From positions 310,001 to 374,000 of the forward strand of contig NZ_CP166245.1 of NCBI RefSeq assembly GCF_033597815.2: DNA of 64,000 nucleotides, written 5' to 3'. The notes beneath the pieces were generated by a model. It saw only the letters and a list, made by a program, of their open reading frames with translations, was not told the origin of the DNA and ran no database searches. Source of the DNA: Staphylococcus sp. KG4-3. Lineage in GTDB: Bacteria > Bacillota > Bacilli > Staphylococcales > Staphylococcaceae. Positions 54,624 to 64,000 of this stretch are shown piece after piece. Each line of letters starts with the position of its first letter. Within the stretch, counting starts at the first letter, position 1. A program made the position numbers and the translations under genes.

Positions 54624-54808
54624 ATAAATAAAATTAAGGAAATGTAAAATAAAATAAAGTATGGATATAGGAGCTATTTTATATATATCAGTACTTTTTT
54701 AGTATTGAAAAACGCTGAAAAAGGGACTTTAATTACAATTGATGATTTAAAGTTTGGTTTTCGCTAATAAAGCTAGGTTCTTAAAGAGAGTAAGTGTAAA
54801 TTTTACCG

Positions 54809-54837
54809 TTGTTAAAAGGTTTTTATACGTGTATAGT
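54809..54837 (+). promoter_or_regulatory. rRNA operon 1 promoter P1
   Basis: TTGTTA (54809-54814), 17-bp spacer, TATAGT (54832-54837). The region 54624-54808 before it is AT-rich with no gene. Confidence 0.65.
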
Positions 54838-54907
54838 ATTTACTTGTCGGACGAAACAAAACGACAAACATACAAACGAAACATAAAAAACAATTTCAAA
54901 AAACTTC

Positions 54908-54936
54908 TTGACTTTCTGAGTTAAAGAGAGTAAAAT
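54908..54936 (+). promoter_or_regulatory. rRNA operon 1 promoter P2
   Basis: TTGACT (54908-54913), 17-bp spacer, TAAAAT (54931-54936). The same promoter recurs before the second operon. Confidence 0.85.
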
Positions 54937-55086
54937 TGTTTCTTGTGATTGAAGAAATGAACATTGAAAACTGAATTGCAATATGTCAACGTTAATTCCG
55001 AACGCAACATTAAATTGTTGGTTCAAAACAAGTGTTAGAGATAACACAAATTAGTATTTTATGAGCTAATCAAACATCATAATTCA

Positions 55087-56649
<1,563 letters not shown>

Positions 56650-56927
56650 ATTCGGAAACATCTTCTTACGAAGATGAAATAGGAATAACATTGACATATT
56701 GTATTCAGTTTTGAGTGCTCATTGGAGTATTCATTGCATTATTTTGTACATTGAAAACTAGATAAGTAAGTAAAATTTATGATTTTACCAAGCAAAACCG
56801 AGTGAATTAGAGTTTTTTAACAAGCTTTGAATTCAAAAAGAAATAATCGCTAGTGTTCGAAAGAACACTCACAGATTAATAACATTTTGGGTTTTCAACC
56901 GACTTGTTCGTGTTGAAAGTCAAAAAA

Positions 56928-59849
<2,922 letters not shown>

Positions 59850-59930
59850 AATTTTAAATTGTTTTGTTTTGGTTAAATCATATTTTACTTACTATCTAGT
59901 TTTGAATGTATAATTTCATACATTTCATTG

Positions 59931-60045
59931 TCTGGTGACAATGGCAAAGAGGTCACACCTGTTCCCATGCCGAACACAGAAGTTAAGCTCTTTAGCGCCG
60001 ATGGTAGTCGGACTTACGTTCCGCAAGAGTAGGACGTTGCCAGGC
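59931..60045 (+). rRNA. rrf: 5S ribosomal RNA, operon 1
   Basis: Starts TCTGGTGACAATGGC and ends GTTGCCAGGC, the ends pairing. 115 nt, with conserved CACCTGTTCCCATGCCGAAC. It is followed directly by a terminator. Confidence 0.95.
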
Positions 60046-60055
60046 AATTCCATAT

Positions 60056-60077
60056 TGACCCTTGGGTCGTTTTTTTA
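60056..60077 (+). terminator. Terminator of rRNA operon 1
   Basis: GACCC/GGGTC hairpin with TT loop then seven T; no tRNA genes lie between 5S and the terminator. Confidence 0.85.
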
Positions 60078-60120
60078 TGGAAGTTTTACCAAGAAAACAA
60101 AAAATAATTTTAAAAACTTC

Positions 60121-60149
60121 TTGACTTTCTGAGTTAAAGAGAGTAAAAT
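60121..60149 (+). promoter_or_regulatory. rRNA operon 2 promoter
   Basis: TTGACT (60121-60126), 17-bp spacer, TAAAAT (60144-60149). Only this one (P2-type) is seen; a P1 counterpart is absent since the preceding 5S is close. Confidence 0.85.
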
Positions 60150-60299
60150 TGTTTCTTGTGATTGAAGAAATGAACATTGAAAACTGAATTGCAATATGTC
60201 AACGTTAATTCCGAACGCAACATTAAATTGTTGGTTCAAAACAAGTGTTAGAGATAACACAAATTAGTATTTTATGAGCTAATCAAACATCATAATTCA

Positions 60300-61862
<1,563 letters not shown>

Positions 61863-62140
61863 ATTCGGAAACATCTTCTTACGAAGATGAAATAGGAATA
61901 ACATTGACATATTGTATTCAGTTTTGAGTGCTCATTGGAGTATTCATTGCATTATTTTGTACATTGAAAACTAGATAAGTAAGTAAAATTTATGATTTTA
62001 CCAAGCAAAACCGAGTGAATTAGAGTTTTTTAACAAGCTTTGAATTCAAAAAGAAATAATCGCTAGTGTTCGAAAGAACACTCACAGATTAATAACATTT
62101 TGGGTTTTCAACCGACTTGTTCGTGTTGAAAGTCAAAAAA

Positions 62141-64000
<1,860 letters not shown>

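Overview
The window comes from a low-GC coagulase-negative Staphylococcus. The 16S sequence at 55087 (V1 hairpin with AGCTTGCT, 1555 nt) looks like the S. saprophyticus/xylosus/equorum species group. That placement is my recognition of the sequence, not a database result. A YSIRK-type secreted lipase, a Sle1-like LysM/CHAP amidase, a Bacillus-type large SRP RNA and the order dnaX-ybaB-recR-rrn all fit this genus.

1-14.6 kb holds a ureide (allantoin-derived) nitrogen and energy module. It contains allantoate amidohydrolase (allC), ureidoglycine aminohydrolase (allE), two tandem ureidoglycolate dehydrogenases (allD), the three FdrA/YlbE/YlbF-type subunits of oxamate carbamoyltransferase (allFGH) and carbamate kinase. 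An MFS permease and a convergent PucG-type ureidoglycine-glyoxylate aminotransferase follow. Oxalurate can be made two ways (AllD oxidation or PucG transamination). AllFGH then cleaves it to oxamate and carbamoyl phosphate, and the kinase recovers ATP. Divergent from allC lies a second M20 hydrolase with an alpha/beta hydrolase. No allantoinase or PucR regulator is visible.

14.6-25 kb is accessory: a secreted poly-gamma-glutamate hydrolase-like protein, a strong candidate small RNA (15559-15668), a carboxylesterase, a MerR regulator, an SDR, a stand-alone FabH-like synthase, a broken methyltransferase pseudogene, a flotillin, a DUF1801 protein and BrnQ. 25-30.1 kb has an NSS transporter and a lipase whose propeptide carries ten 54-nt repeats. 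Three unannotated small genes here encode amphipathic, phenol-soluble-modulin-like peptides: two bracket the lipase (26691 and 29151) and one, very like PSM-alpha, is on the minus strand at 30016-30072.

30.3-40 kb contains a divergent-type ilvD, arylamine N-acetyltransferase, Sle1-like amidase, a NUDIX-GNAT fusion, an ammonium transporter and a YibE/F pair. 40-46.4 kb is gltC-gltBD with a clear LysR operator and promoter, then tRNA-Ser(UGA). 46.7-50.7 kb is the trehalose operon treP-treC-treR with a palindromic operator inside its promoter spacer. 50.8-54.6 kb has SRP RNA, a GNAT protein, dnaX, ybaB and recR. From 55 kb there are two directly repeated rRNA operons (repeat distance 5213 bp, no tRNA in the spacer); the second is cut by the window end.
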